NCBI GenBank assembly: GCA_900074885.1
Contig: FJUW01000015.1
Location: forward strand, 291,906 to 355,905
Source: Rhynchosporium graminicola
Taxonomy: Eukaryota; Ascomycota; Leotiomycetes; Helotiales; Ploettnerulaceae
Length of the DNA: 64,000 nt
Direction of reading: 5' to 3'
Every line of letters starts with the position of its first letter. Position 1 is the stretch's first letter. Shown piece by piece: positions 23,357 to 34,812 of the stretch. Under the pieces are notes generated by a model. The model was not told the DNA's origin. It was given only the letters and a program-made list of their open reading frames with translations, and did no database searches. A program made the translations under genes and the position numbers.

Positions 23357-26021
23357 CTACCTGTTCATGTTCAACAAGCCCTCAATGTAACGCTTCGTAT
23401 CAACCCCAATACCCTGCGCCAATTTCCCTGGACCAGAAGTCCAGCTAGATTCCGAAGCTGCTACCGACGAACCGCTCACGAATCTCCCACTTGTCATGGC
23501 TCCAACGTGATCACTCGCCCTTCGAATTAGGAATATCTCCTTGTCCTTTATTGCATAGTCGGATTTTGCGGTTTCCAAGAAAGGATGAGCAGCGCCTGAT
23601 TTCACGCTCGCTCCAACTGTGCTTGTTTGCATAGACGCTTCTTGTGGTCGCAGTCCTGGTGTCCGAGATCCTGTGCTTTCTTCCGGGATGGGAGTAGGAA
23701 TTCTTAAGTCGTTTGTCTCAGGTAAGATACCTGGTGGTTCAGGGTCAGGTATCTTCGTCCAAACCACCCACCAGCCTCGACTAGTCTTGCAAGTACGTTC
23801 TAGCGCAGCACGGTTTGTGCTAGATGCAATGTATGTATTTATGATTTGCATATGGGTATTTAATGCTTCGATTCGTGACCACGTTGTGGGGCCCGCCGGC
23901 GGCACCACAAGAGGGTCTGGTATATTTGGAATAGTCGAATTCATCGTCAAGAGCTTTGGATCCCAGACAAGATCATATATGGGTGCTGCGAGTTCATCCG
24001 ATGGGTTGAGCTCAGGTTTGGAAGCTCTATATGCTGTCGAAAGTGACAGTGATTTCAAGAGCGGACTGATCTGATAATGGAGAGACCGGTAAAGGCCTGA
24101 CATTGCAAGCGCATCGGTTCTCAACTCAAATAGGAAGACAAAGACGAAAGGCTTGTTGACATAAACTACTGTTCGAACTTTCTTTGTCTTGTTCCTGTCC
24201 TGACTATCATAAGACGCCATTGAGGCCATGGAGCCTCCTGCACTGCGTTCCGAGCCTGCGAACTTGGTTGATGAGCCTTTGCTACTGCCGCCGAGATCGA
24301 TGCTAATTTCGTCTTCTTTTCGAGCATCCTCTTCCCGCTCCAACTCGACTGTTATCGTCCGTAAGAGTAGCCTTGAGTTGGATGTTTCTTTGGTTTTAGA
24401 CAGATCTTCTTCCACGCCACCACCCCCAGCAGGGTCACTGTTCTCATTCTCAATGTTCCCTAGAAGTCCTATCAGGTAATGGCCTGTGGAGCTGTTTTTG
24501 GGGGCATATGGGGACGACTCAAATGTCCCATCTGTCTTCGCTGAGGTACTGTTGGCCTGAGTACCAAGCTTCGACGGGTCATCGAGCTTTGGTCCAGCCG
24601 ACTCACTTTGAGGGTACTCTCCAGTGGATGGTGTTGAGCCCAGTGACCAATGAGTACCGTAACCAAGTTTGAGATACTGAACAAATCTGTTGCCCTTGGC
24701 ATTTACATCGCTTTCAGATCCGGTAACGCTCGCCTCGTTCCGTTTTATTGTAGGACGACGTCTGCTTGAATCGGGGCTCCTGGACGATTCTTCTCTCTCT
24801 GTAACCGGCATGGGAGGGACAGAAGTCATTGAAATTTGGCGACTTTTATAGTCTCGGGTAACTTTATCGCGAAGGCTCAATTGATAAACCTGCCGTGACT
24901 TCTTCACGTCAAGAGATGGTGATCTTTCCTTTGCGGGCTTGCGTTGGAATCTCTTTGTTCGTCGATTGGAGCTTGGGTTGTCAATCACTCCATACGTGTA
25001 TGGTCCCCATCTGTACAAGTCTTCCATCCAGTGTGAAACATCACGTAAAGACTTTCTTGATAATGCGCCCGTACCGAGGAATACCGCACCATCATCTGAA
25101 CTTGGCTCATTTCCAGAACCAAGCCATGGCTCCACGGGTGTTTGTTTTTCTGGGCTCTTCCAACGTCCTCTATCTTCTGATTCAGGTGGATCCTTCTCCC
25201 CGAACTTAGACACAATTACATCCACGAGTCCATCTACACGGCCAATCAAACCTTCGAGAACCTCACGTTCACCACTTCCTCGTTCTTCTTCTCCAACTCC
25301 CATCCCAAGTTCTCCGCAGGCTGCTACTTTGATACCACTGTACAAGTTGTTTGCGGGATTGCCATGCATTAGAACGTTCCACGTAGTCAAAAAAGTATCC
25401 CAATAACGGCCAAGTATTCCCATGAACTTAGATCTTTTCGTGCGTACGAATAATGCGCTCAACGAAGCAGCATGATGTAGAAGAAACGTCGAATGAGCCC
25501 GGAGCAGATCTCCGAGAATCAATATCGCAGGCTTAACCTCCCGAGACGAGTATTCAGTCGTTGGTTGTTGTTCGGCATCTTTTCCTTTACCAGCCATCGT
25601 GTTTGGCAGTACTGTTAAATTGATGGACTATGGAATATATGGTTAGCTAAGTCAGGATATTAAAAGGAAGGTCTCGTCTGACAGCTAAAATCCACCATCC
25701 TGATTCCAGCTCATGGAGTATGATACGAGACTTTTCTGTCTCAACAGTATCCACAGCTTGACCATCCGAAAAGCTTCTGCCAAATTCGACCATACCCTGG
25801 GCAAGTCCAATCTGCCTCAATTGCTCATTGTTTTCTTCACGCTCGGCATCACTGAGAACGCCTCTCTTTGCTTTTGCATCCTTAGTTCTCCTCTCCTGCA
25901 AGCCGGGTGTAGAGTAGTAGACGATTTGATCCTCAATAGTCTCATCTGTCGTGCCTAGAGAGGGGTTGTAGATGGCCAGAAATCCGAGCTGGGCGGGAGT
26001 AGCCCTTGTTGGTGCAGACAT
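23357..26021 (-). CDS. CCZ1: Vacuolar fusion protein Ccz1 (869 aa)
   Basis: Partner of Mon1 in the GTP-exchange complex that activates the Rab7 GTPase Ypt7 on late endosomes, autophagosomes and vacuoles. Exons 26021-25683 and 25627-23357; the 55-nt intron has a rare GTCAGA donor, but the spliced protein GWWILA then SINLTVLP follows the family. The first longin domain begins PAQLGFLAIYNPSLGTTDET and includes ERRTKDAKAKRG, RQIGLAQGMVEFGRSF and VETEKSRIILHELE. Exon 2 starts the conserved continuation YSSREVKPAILILGDLLRAH, HHAASLSALFVRTKRSKFM and NPANNLYSGIKVAACGELG; the middle is a long Ser/Pro/Glu-rich insert, and the end contains the vacuolar second longin region (VVYVNKPFVFVFLFELRTD, MSGLYRSLHYQISPLLKSL). 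Start taken at MSAPTRATPAQ; an upstream in-frame ATG at 26039 would add six residues. Confidence 0.95.
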
Positions 26022-26783
26022 CGCATCTTCGTATTCCAACCAGCGACAACTGCAACGAACCAGCTGGTTGAGACGTGGACTCTCACCAGTACTGCTGCCG
26101 AGGCTTCAACAGGGAGAAAACGAGTATCTCGTTAACACACGACATCGACATCGAAATTGAGCTTGAGTTTATCAACACCGCCTCAGTGATGTCAGCAGGG
26201 CTGGGATGCCAAGGCTGGCTACCTAGATAGGTGCATATAGTACTTCCGTGCCTCAGGTGAATTTGCGAAGAGGGGCGGGGACAAGGGGCTCGACTCAGTT
26301 GGACTCACCCAAATTCAACCTCGTGGCTCGCGTACCAATGGAAGTCACGATTCATGATTATGAAGTAAACACAGGTACCAAGGTATTTTCCTGCAATTCT
26401 TGCTTGCTTGTAAGTCGGTGGTATTCTCACTAGCAAAATTCGGTCTGACTTTGCTGTACAGCCTCTGTTTCTCCTAGCATACAGTCGGACGAAGAAATCG
26501 TGTATTGCAAGAAGCAGAATTATTGGACTTTCAGACGATTAAACTTCTGTGGAGACTTTCAACTTTCTTTTAAGCTTCCCGTATGCCAAATCGCTTTTCG
26601 GTCGGTTTCGGACAGTCCTCTCGTGAGACGTAAATCTCGAATACGCTCTCCAATCCGGCAGAGATCTGTGATCGTGTGTTTGCGCCATCTACTCTTCTTG
26701 AAGTCCTCTCATGGTTGGAAGAGCCACCCGGCTTCGAGATCTTCCTGCTTCGGTACACCAGAGGGGTGAGACCACTACGGGTG
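26022..26783. promoter_or_regulatory. Divergent promoter region CCZ1 / FMT1
   Basis: 762 bases between two divergent starts. Frames here are short and without domains. No repeats beyond simple T-rich patches. Confidence 0.5.
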
Positions 26784-28420
26784 ATGATATCTCTTTTCCT
26801 ATCCAGGCCCTTAGCGAGAAAAGTCAACATCTCTCGTTTTGGTGTCTATCAAAACAGATTCCGCAGTGCAAATAAGAAAACTTGCAAGCCACTTCGCATT
26901 CTCTTCTGTGGCTCCGACGAGTTTAGCATCGCTTCTCTTGACAAATTATACCTCAAACACACAAGAGAACCAGAGTTTATCAAGTCGATCGATGTTCTAT
27001 GTCGCCCAGGGAAACCTACTGGTAGATCATTGAAGACGATTCGAGATGGTAAGACAGTTTTCTAGAAAACTTAAAGCACTTCTAATCTTTCTGTAGTTCC
27101 GATAAAGGCTTTTGCTCAGAAACGTGGACTTACTGTCCACGAGATAGACACTTTTACTGGATGGGAAGTAAGTACCAAGTTCCCAAATTGTTCTTCATAG
27201 ACTAAGCGCCATCAGCTACCGAGACCTGACAATGAGTCTATAAATCTCATTGTTGCTGTATCATTCGGCCGATTCGTGCCTCCGCGAATTCTCAATGCTG
27301 TCGAATATGGAGGGCTAAACGTGCATCCATCTCTGTTACCAGAGTAAATCATTCTATCGAAAAAGTTGTACCATATGCACAGAAACTAACATTGGATAGC
27401 TACAGAGGGTCTGCGCCTTTGCAACGCATGCTAATAAAAGACGAAGGAATGTGCGGCGTAACCCTCCAAACTCTTGACTCCAAAACCTTTGACCACGGCC
27501 TCATCCTCGGGCAAAAGGAACTTCCCTACGAACCAGGTACAATGACCTTCCAAACGCTCCTAGACAAAGTCACTCCCGAGGCAACTAAATTACTCATCCA
27601 CGGCATTAAAAGACGATGTTTCATGCCGCCCCTCATCGAGCTCCGAACACCACGATCAAAAGAATACGATCTCGATCCAGATAGACTAAACCATGCATCC
27701 AAAATCACGCCTGCGGACAAGAGAATCTACTGGCAAATTAAATCAGCAGATGAGGATCTACCTAAGCGTCACCGCGCTCTTGGCCGTCTATGGACCCGCG
27801 CACTCGTTAGTCCCACAAAGTCGAAACGACTGATATTCCACGACATTGAGGGGATCCGGCGCCCGGATGCACTTATCGAATCTTCTGAGAAGGCACAAAG
27901 TCGTGGTGAGGATCGTCTGTTAGAGAACCACCGCGAGAAGACGGTACATTTCTTCGTAGAAGACCAGGAGCTCCACGACCCGATTCTGTATTGTGAGGAT
28001 GGGCAAGCTGTGATCTTTCGCACGCCGAGAAGAGCGATCAGAGTTAAGAGGATCACGGTGGAAGGAGGCAAGGAGATGGATGCTAGCAAGGCGATGAAGA
28101 GCCTGAAGTCTGATGAATCGTGGACTTTGATACGGCGCGTGGATCGCATGAGACGTAGGACTCGTCTGTTTGATGCTGTTCCTAACGCTTCTGATGCGGA
28201 TAGTGCTCATCTGGAACCAGGGAACGCTGATAGTAAGGGTGATTCGGTGGAGGAGTTGCCAGAGTCCGAAGCTGAGACTAAGCCGGATGTCGCAAAGCTT
28301 GTGGACCAAGCTACCGGCGTGGAAGATGCACAATTGGCTCAAGATGCTGAAATTCAGGTCAGTCCGGCATTGGTTCCGTTCAGGCCGAAATTATCCGCTA
28401 TCTCACGGGACAAATACTGA
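26784..28420 (+). CDS. FMT1: Mitochondrial methionyl-tRNA formyltransferase (494 aa)
   Basis: Transfers a formyl group from 10-formyl-tetrahydrofolate to initiator Met-tRNA in mitochondria. Exons 26784-27048, 27097-27167, 27216-27343 and 27400-28420. The start MISLFLSRPLARKVNISRFG gives an Arg-rich, acid-free presequence of about 35 residues, fitting mitochondrial import. Then KPLRILFCGSDEFSIASL, RPGKPTGRS, PIKAFAQKRGL, LIVAVSFGRFVPPRIL, GGLNVHPSLLP (usual His of the SLLPxYRG core) and YRGSAPLQRMLIKDE, GVTLQTLDSKTFDHGLIL; the C-terminal domain binds tRNA. The last ~60 residues are acidic and variable (EELPESEAETKPD). Length exceeds the bacterial enzyme by the presequence and this tail, as is common in fungi. 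Confidence 0.95.
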
Positions 28421-28699
28421 TAATGGACGTCCTTAATCAACCAAACTTGGAGCACTGAAGCACATCTTGAGGTAAAGAGAGGATTCCCACATCGTGTGTT
28501 GATGTTCCCGACGACTAAGCTGAGGAACTTGTAGGACATGACTTCTGGTCCTTTAGCCGCTATATGGCATTGTAGCATATATATTTTAGATACAGCCTAT
28601 ACAGTAGATATTAGCAGCGGCCTGACTTCCAAATAAACCTTGCTTCTTATCGAGTCAGAATTTTGCGCTTGGGAACTCACGCAATTTCGAACACTAGGT

Positions 28700-29002
28700 G
28701 CCTGTCCGACTTGAGCAATGGCAAAAAATTCCAAGGTTAAGGCGTCGCCATCCATCATCCCATGGAGATAACGCTATGCTAAGAACTTGCGCAACCATAA
28801 CTTCTCCCTTGTTCTCTTCGTAAATCCTAAGCACATACAGAGAATGGCCACCAAAGAGAACGCATACAAAATTACCTACCTCAGCATCGACAGGGCTGAG
28901 CCCAAACAATTCTTCTCTGGCCCTGATCAATCGTCGTCCAAACTTAGTCCTCTGAACGTCGCTTCGCATGCAGCTTCGTATCCGTTCTCGCTCAGGAGTC
29001 AA
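28700..29002 (-). pseudogene. HET-domain protein relic (C-terminal part only)
   Basis: Proteins with a HET domain mediate non-self recognition and incompatibility-linked cell death in ascomycetes. Their typical end is a Gly-Leu-Gly-Pro / Gly-Asp / Leu-Gly-Gly / Leu-Arg block followed by a Tyr-x-His-Gly-x-Met-Asp-Gly-Glu-Ala phrase. On the minus strand, 28903-28826 reads GLSPVDAEVGNFVCVLFGGH then SLYVLR; about 25 codons later, in another frame, RYLHGMMDGDALTLEFF appears right after a TAG (28779-28777 region). The two parts are in different frames and separated by a stop, so the gene is broken. The catalytic-like N-terminal HET domain is not visible upstream, where frames are shattered (possible scrap DDKILRILVYLG near 29260). 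Identification rests on the two family phrases occurring in the right order and spacing. Confidence 0.6.
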
Positions 29003-30133
29003 ATATGCTCGTTATTGGTCAAGTCTGTCTCAGTCATTTTGAAGCTGCGTTGAGAGGGGTGTATGTTGCAGCGCTCTGGCCAATATCAGCCAGCAATGTG
29101 TGCTTAAATGCTTCAATGCTTCCATCATGGTTATGACTAGATGAAACTTCAGTTTCAACTTGCGGTCGCTATTAACGTTCGATTTGAAGATCGGCCTCCA
29201 TCAGTTTCTGATGGCAAGGAAGATAAGCGTGTTCGATAGTGACCAAGATACACAAGAATGCGAAGAATTTTGTCATCGATCGAGCCAGCCTTTTAGGCTT
29301 TGGAGCTCCCTAAATCATCGACGACGAGGAATTTCTCGACATAGCTGGAAGGAAATCGAGTGGGAAGATCAGGATCCAAGAGAGTAGACCTGAGTCCGTA
29401 CTTCCTAAGTCAGCTGCGATTCTGACCACTAAGCTGAGAAGTTTAAAAAATAGGCTGGCGATTAAGCGACTCTTCTCTCCTTCGTAAGGACTATATCGTT
29501 GACTTTGCTTGAAGCTATCGGCATGACTTTCGCAATCTCACCAGTAGTAGAAGATGTGTGGATACAAAGCCCGCAAGGGATTTCTCAGCTAGTATCATTG
29601 GCTCCGGGTGCATCTCTAATCTCCGAATGACAGCGCAGTAGAATGTGTGCTTCAAATGAGTACAACGTGCCTAAGGACATTCGCCAAGGAGATCAGCTAC
29701 AGTATGGTACCAAGTACTCGGATTTTGAGAAGAACTGATGGACCGCTGCGTTGTTGTGAGACGCGCAAATGCAACAATATATCTCCCAAGGCCACAAGAA
29801 CTTGGTTTCAGCCGAGCTTCGAGGCGATGCAGAGGCGGCAAATATGCGCGAGCCTCATGCTGAAGATTGGACGGATTCATGTAGTCCATCAATAAAGCAG
29901 GATTATACTAAACGAGCAAGATGATAGACTTCAAAGTGAATATTACCCTTTTTATGTCTGAGACGTGTGACCCTGTGGCGGAAAGATCGATGCTTACTAG
30001 GTACTTAGGTGGCCAAGGACCGAGCTGAAGGCCTATACTGATGACAAAGCACTTCTATGGTGTTCAGCACCAAGAAATCGCTTTGAAATTTCTGCCATTG
30101 ACAGCGTGGTGATTGAGTTGAATCGACTCAATC
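29003..30133. other. Gene-poor island, probable relic sequence
   Basis: No intact gene. A plus frame at about 29655-29935 is polar and coherent between two TGA codons (YNVPKDIRQGDQLQYGTKYS, later DAQMQQYISQGHKNLVSAEL) and may be another decayed gene; I cannot name it. Confidence 0.35.
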
Positions 30134-30157
30134 GTACTCTGAGTAAACTCAGAGTAC
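30134..30157. repeat. Perfect inverted repeat, 11-bp arms
   Basis: GTACTCTGAGT (30134-30144), AA, ACTCAGAGTAC (30147-30157): the arms are exact reverse complements. Each arm is itself nearly palindromic around CTCTGAG/CTCAGAG. Same core as the cluster at 30496-30571. Confidence 0.85.
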
Positions 30158-30495
30158 TGCTGCTTACTAATACATTATACTTCCCACCGGGGCTCCCGGT
30201 GTACGGTATTATCTGCACATCAAAATTGAGACGTGGAAGAGCACACCGACGTCTTCACATCTACAGATCAGAACTTTTTTATGGCAAGGTTACGTTGATC
30301 TTCAGAGTAAGGCATAGAGGTAGTAATCGTGTGAATGATATTGATTGCATTGCAGTACTAATTACTATGGAGAGTTGACTGAAGGTATTATCTAGGAATA
30401 TCCGCACGGACTATACACGTGACTACAGTCACCTGATCCACACCAAGACCCATATCCTCGCAACATTTTTGAAGCAGAATTAAATACTCCGAGTC

Positions 30496-30571
30496 TACTC
30501 TGAGTACGAATAGTGAGTAATCCAACTCAACTCAAGTGTACTCAGAGTTACCCAGAGTATACTCAGAGTAC
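30496..30571. repeat. Cluster of GTACTCTGAGT-type elements
   Basis: TACTCTGAGTAC at 30496-30507 (palindromic ends), GTACTCAGAGT at 30538-30548, CCCAGAGTATAC partial copy at 30551-30562 and TACTCAGAGTAC at 30560-30571. Copies occur in both orientations. Spacing is irregular, so this is not a simple tandem array. It lies 1.17 kb upstream of the aminotransferase start. Confidence 0.75.
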
Positions 30572-31738
30572 GTTGAGCCTTTTTCATTACGCTGGGTATT
30601 GAAAGCAGGTTTAGTAGCAATATAAATGTCAGATGCTGTCCCTATGTCTTGATCGAATCCTCCCTTGACCTTCTAAATTTAGTCTCGTTTTTGTATGCGC
30701 CGTTAATAAGCCGCAGATTACTCGAAGATCGATCTATGTAGAAGGGTCGCCCTACGAGAGGTTATTGTGACTTCGGAAGGAATTTTTGAAAGTGGATCTA
30801 CTCAAAAAGAGTTCTACTGAGGAGGTAAGGTACGGAAGTACCTACCATTTCCCCCGGCAATGTTCGATAAGTGCCATTATTGACATCACGTCGGTAGGCG
30901 AGAAGGCTTAGCGTGTGCGTTGCTTTCCAAAGCGTAAATGGTAGGAATTTTCACAACAATATGAATTCGCCACGCCCCTGAGACGAAGTCAAATAGTCCG
31001 ATGAAGAATCAAAATCATTGATGATCTTGAGCAAACTTTGAAAAACTTGTGCATAGAAATTTTCGGATTGCTGTTTCACCTCTCTTGAATCTTTTAATTC
31101 CGCTCCCCCGCGTGTAACCTAAGCCGAGCCTCATCCATAGGATTACAAACCGCCTGATATTTCATGTGACATTTGTTTCGTTGCGAGATTGGAATTGCGA
31201 AACTGCAACACCGTGGCTCTTTAAAGCATGTCCAAGCTTAATTGACTTGTACTCCCTTCCACTCTTGCCATGACTCAAGACACAATGAAGGAAATGTAGG
31301 TAAGCAGGAAGTGATTGTAGTTACTTTAGGGAGATGCTAAAGCAGCCTCGAGCTCAAGTAACAGGCAGGCAAGTTATCCGAGAGCCGACATATCGATATC
31401 GATACCTATCCGCACCACACACGATGTATCTCGGCTCTAGGTGGGGGAAAAGTGAAGGAAATCCTTGTAAACGTCCTGCTTGATGTTTGACAGTGTGCTT
31501 TGCCGCGGGGAAGAACGATTTTGCTAAAGTTTGATAACAGTAGCGCCTCCGGCTCGCCTCTTTTATAAGTACCAGAGAATTGGCACCCGAGGAGCGCGGC
31601 CAGACCCAGTACAAGTACAAAAGTTGCTTTCCCACATTCCGCTTTCATTCTTTCATATTTCATACACAAGTCGTTTTCGACCTCAAAACAAAGAAATTGC
31701 ACACTATCTCTCTCACGATCATTGAATAAAAAGACTCA
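30572..31738. promoter_or_regulatory. Upstream region of the branched-chain aminotransferase
   Basis: No gene seen. A TATA-like TTTTATAAGTA at about 31560 is ~175 bases before the ATG, followed by a C/T-rich leader with CTCTCTCTCACG just before the start. No convincing Leu3-type site was found. Confidence 0.4.
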
Positions 31739-33196
31739 ATGGCACCTTCTGCGATTACTCCGCCTGTTCAGTCAGGGGACAAACTTAATAGTGCCGCCGT
31801 TGCACGTAAGCTCGCGGAGACTGCTCCAGAATTGACTAAAAAGTGAGTATAATTGTTCAAACGTTCAAGATCAATCTTTCGTCTTTCGAGTTGTCCCTCC
31901 ATCTTTGCAAGAGAACTCGAACTCTGGCGCGTTTGCTTGGATTGATACACATGACTCATTTTGAGTTATGGCTTATAATTAAAACTGACAACATGACAGT
32001 GGAAAGATTGATGACACATCGCGTCCATTGGATGCTTCCAAGTTGAAGTTCACTCGAACTACAACTCCAATGAACGTTCCAGCGGCAGGAGACCCAATTA
32101 TCGCCACCGCATCTCAATGTACCGACCACATGATCACCGCTGTCTGGAAATTTGGAGAGGGCTGGGCAGACCCAGAATTGAAGCCCTATGGAAACTTCTC
32201 CATGGCACCAACCGCTTCTGTTCTCCACTACGCCACCGAGTGCTTCGAGGGAATGAAAATGTACCGCGGTTACGACGGAAAATTGAGATTGTTTCGCCCG
32301 GATTGCAATTGTCGACGAATGGTTATGTCGAGTGTGAGATGCTCACTTCCAGCTTTCGATCCTAAAGAACTGGAGAAATTAATCATAGCTATGATTGCTG
32401 TTGATGGACCGAAATGGCTTCCGGAACCTGGGACATTCTTGTACTTGAGACCGACTATGATAGGATCTGCTGGTGCTTTGGGAGTCGCTACGCCGAGGGA
32501 GGCTACGCTTTTTGTCATCTCCACATTTATGCCACATTTGTCTGTAAAGACGGGATTGAAGCTTTTGGCTTCTACAAATGGTGTTAGAGCCTGGCCTGGA
32601 GGATTCGGTTATGCTAAGTTGGGAGCGAATTACGGTATGCTTCATGAATTATTCTTTTGCATCATTCTAATCATCACATAGGCCCTAGTTTGTTAGCCAA
32701 TGGCGAGGCCAGAGAGAGAGGATATGATCAAGTGCTCTGGCTGTTGGACGGAAAAGTCACCGAGGCAGGAGCAAGCAATTTCTTCGTTGTGTGGAAGTCA
32801 TCTGAGGGAAAGATCCAATTAGTCACTGCGCCATTGGACGACAAGATCATCCTTGATGGTGTCACGAGACGAAGTATCCTGCAACTCGCGCGTGAGCGAC
32901 TCACAGATGGAAAGAGTGATCTAGATACTGTTGAGGTCGTGGAGCGTCATTTCACAATGGATGAGGTAGCTACAGCTGTCAAAGAGGGAAGAGTTATCGA
33001 GGCTTTCGCTGCTGGAACTGCGTTCTTCGTCTCCTCCGTCTCAGTCATCAATTACAAAGAGCAAGATCTCCAGATCCCAATGGTTCTCGGGGAGATGGGA
33101 GAGTATGCATCGCTCATCAAGAGCTGGTTGGTCAACATCATGTATGGAAAGGAGCAGCATGAGTGGGGAGTCGTTGTGGAGGAGGAAAAGTTGTAG
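31739..33196 (+). CDS. BAT: Branched-chain amino acid aminotransferase (417 aa)
   Basis: PLP enzyme that interconverts leucine, isoleucine and valine with their 2-keto acids. Exons 31739-31842, 32000-32634 and 32682-33196. Marks: LKPYGNFSMAPTASVLHYAT and ECFEGMKMYRG (substrate loop), RLFRPDCNCRRM, LYLRPTMIGSAGALGV, GGFGYAKLGANYG, where Lys carries PLP, and VTEAGASNFFVVW (fold-type IV signature), LDGVTRRSILQLARE, AFAAGTAFFVSSV. The N-terminus MAPSAITPPVQSGDKLNSAA has acidic residues early and little Arg, so it does not look like a mitochondrial presequence; a cytosolic (Bat2-like) enzyme is the likelier reading. Introns are 157 and 47 nt. Transcribed towards the orphan gene at 34.0-34.8 kb. 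Confidence 0.96.
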
Positions 33197-34028
33197 ATTG
33201 TGCATTGTATCGCATCGGCATGGTAGACTATTTTGTTAGGAAGGGATTCTGGAGGTGTTCGGGCGTCAATGATGAGAGTATGCTGGGTAGGAAAGGCCGT
33301 TCTGGTACTATGCATAGCATTACGAGAATAGAGGCGCAAATTATAGCGCTCAGTTAATGCAGCCTTTACCCTAGTATGACGCAATCTTGAGTATGTGTAT
33401 GTAAGAGGGGAGGGACCTCCTTCGCTCCCGTAGTTGGCGCGACTACGAGAATTGACTATTAAGTACATTGATCTTTGAGATTGCGTAATGCGTTGGTGCA
33501 AGAATACAAAGATCAGGGGAAAGCAAACTGGGAAACTGGCTATCGATGTCAGAAGGAGGTGGTTCACCAGGACTCACCCGGGCTCAGCTCAGCAGGATCC
33601 CCACCAAAACTCACAGAGTTTCACAGACCATGCATTTGCACTATCCTACGCGGGTCACGCCCTTGTCAGCCAGAAACTTCCCTTACGTTCATTGTAGCCA
33701 AGGCATATTCTCAGGTGGGAAGGAACAAGCTGGGAAGAGCAATGTGCTGTTCAACCGATGCTTAAATAGGTTGAAATTCCATGATTATAACAAAGCTATC
33801 TTTTAAAAGCGACCCAAGAAACAAAATTAAGAAAGCAGCTTCAGGTCAAAGCAAATACTCATCATCTCGGACCAAACATTGTCAAAGATTTCAAATTAGG
33901 AAATCAGATCATTGAAGTTCAAGATAAACAGTTCCAAGCCGTCACCAACCGACCAGCACCAAGCGATTCTGTACTCCCGCGTTCCCGGATTGCTAATACT
34001 TAATCATAATATCGTAACAGGCGATCTC
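33197..34028. other. Intergenic between two convergent genes
   Basis: 832 bases holding both 3' flanks. Overlapping short frames in several phases, none with a domain or splice support. Confidence 0.5.
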
Positions 34029-34812
34029 CTAGAGAGCAGTCTTAGGAGTTTGAGGACCAAGAATGTCATCCATGAAGCTGTTCAACAACTCCTTAACGAC
34101 ACCAGGTTCCTTTGCCTGGACTTCAGGAAGATATGTTGAGAAAGACTCAGTCAACTGTCCAATATCGATATCAACAGCATCGTTTCCCACAACCTCACTC
34201 ATAGCAGCCGGGGCCACATTCTCAGGATGCGCAGCCATGATGCTTATTTCTGGTCTAGGAACTGCCTGATCGAGACTTTCAAGGGCATTTCCTGACTCTG
34301 GTGACCGATCGGGATTGTAGTTATCAGGGAGGAGAGGAACGCGGAGTCTCTGGAATGGATTCAAGGGTTCAGCGGCGGGCACTTCGGGGAAGAAGAAGAA
34401 ATCCATGGTTGAGTTGTCGCGGACTGCTTGTTTAGGAGCGGAGGATTTGAAGCCTTGCATTAGGGGGATGGTTCTTGTGCTTGTAGCAGTGGGTCGGTGC
34501 TGGCTTGTTGTGTGGAAGCTGTGGGAGTGAATTATGTCGCTGGCTGCGAGACGGTCGACGAGCTTGATGATTTATCAGTTAGGTTCTATCGTAGGAAAGA
34601 GTCTGATGGACACGTACCTCTATCTTGTTGCCATTGGCATTTAGTTGTCTCTTGCTGCTTTCCGCTCGGAGGTCTTTCAGATTGCGGGGTAGGTAACGTG
34701 AAGCTCGAGATTGAGCATCGAGAATACCAGATGTACGACTGGCAGTGGCACTGGAACTGATGCTTCGTACGGTATGGACGAACTTGGTTACTGGAGGTGT
34801 GACTCTAGACAT
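34029..34812 (-). CDS. Orphan protein, probably mitochondrial (242 aa)
   Basis: Exons 34812-34618 and 34562-34029 on the minus strand, phase 0, with a GTACGT donor and TCAAG acceptor. The first ~30 residues (MSRVTPPVTKFVHTVRSISS) are rich in Ser, Arg and Thr and free of acids, and further Arg/Lys continue to residue 65, which fits mitochondrial import. A short phrase STMDFFFFPEVPAAEPLNPF (about 115-134) with four Phe in a row stands out as a likely conserved core, followed by RLRVPLLPDNYNPDRSPE; the C-terminal half is acidic and helical (IDIGQLTESFSTYLPEVQ). No known domain or catalytic motif. The clean splice and coding style make a real gene likely; function unknown. Confidence 0.78.

Noticed and set aside
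33052..33567. 171-codon minus-strand open frame
   Set aside because: Its 3' half is antisense to the aminotransferase C-terminus; the rest is Arg/Ser-rich without features.
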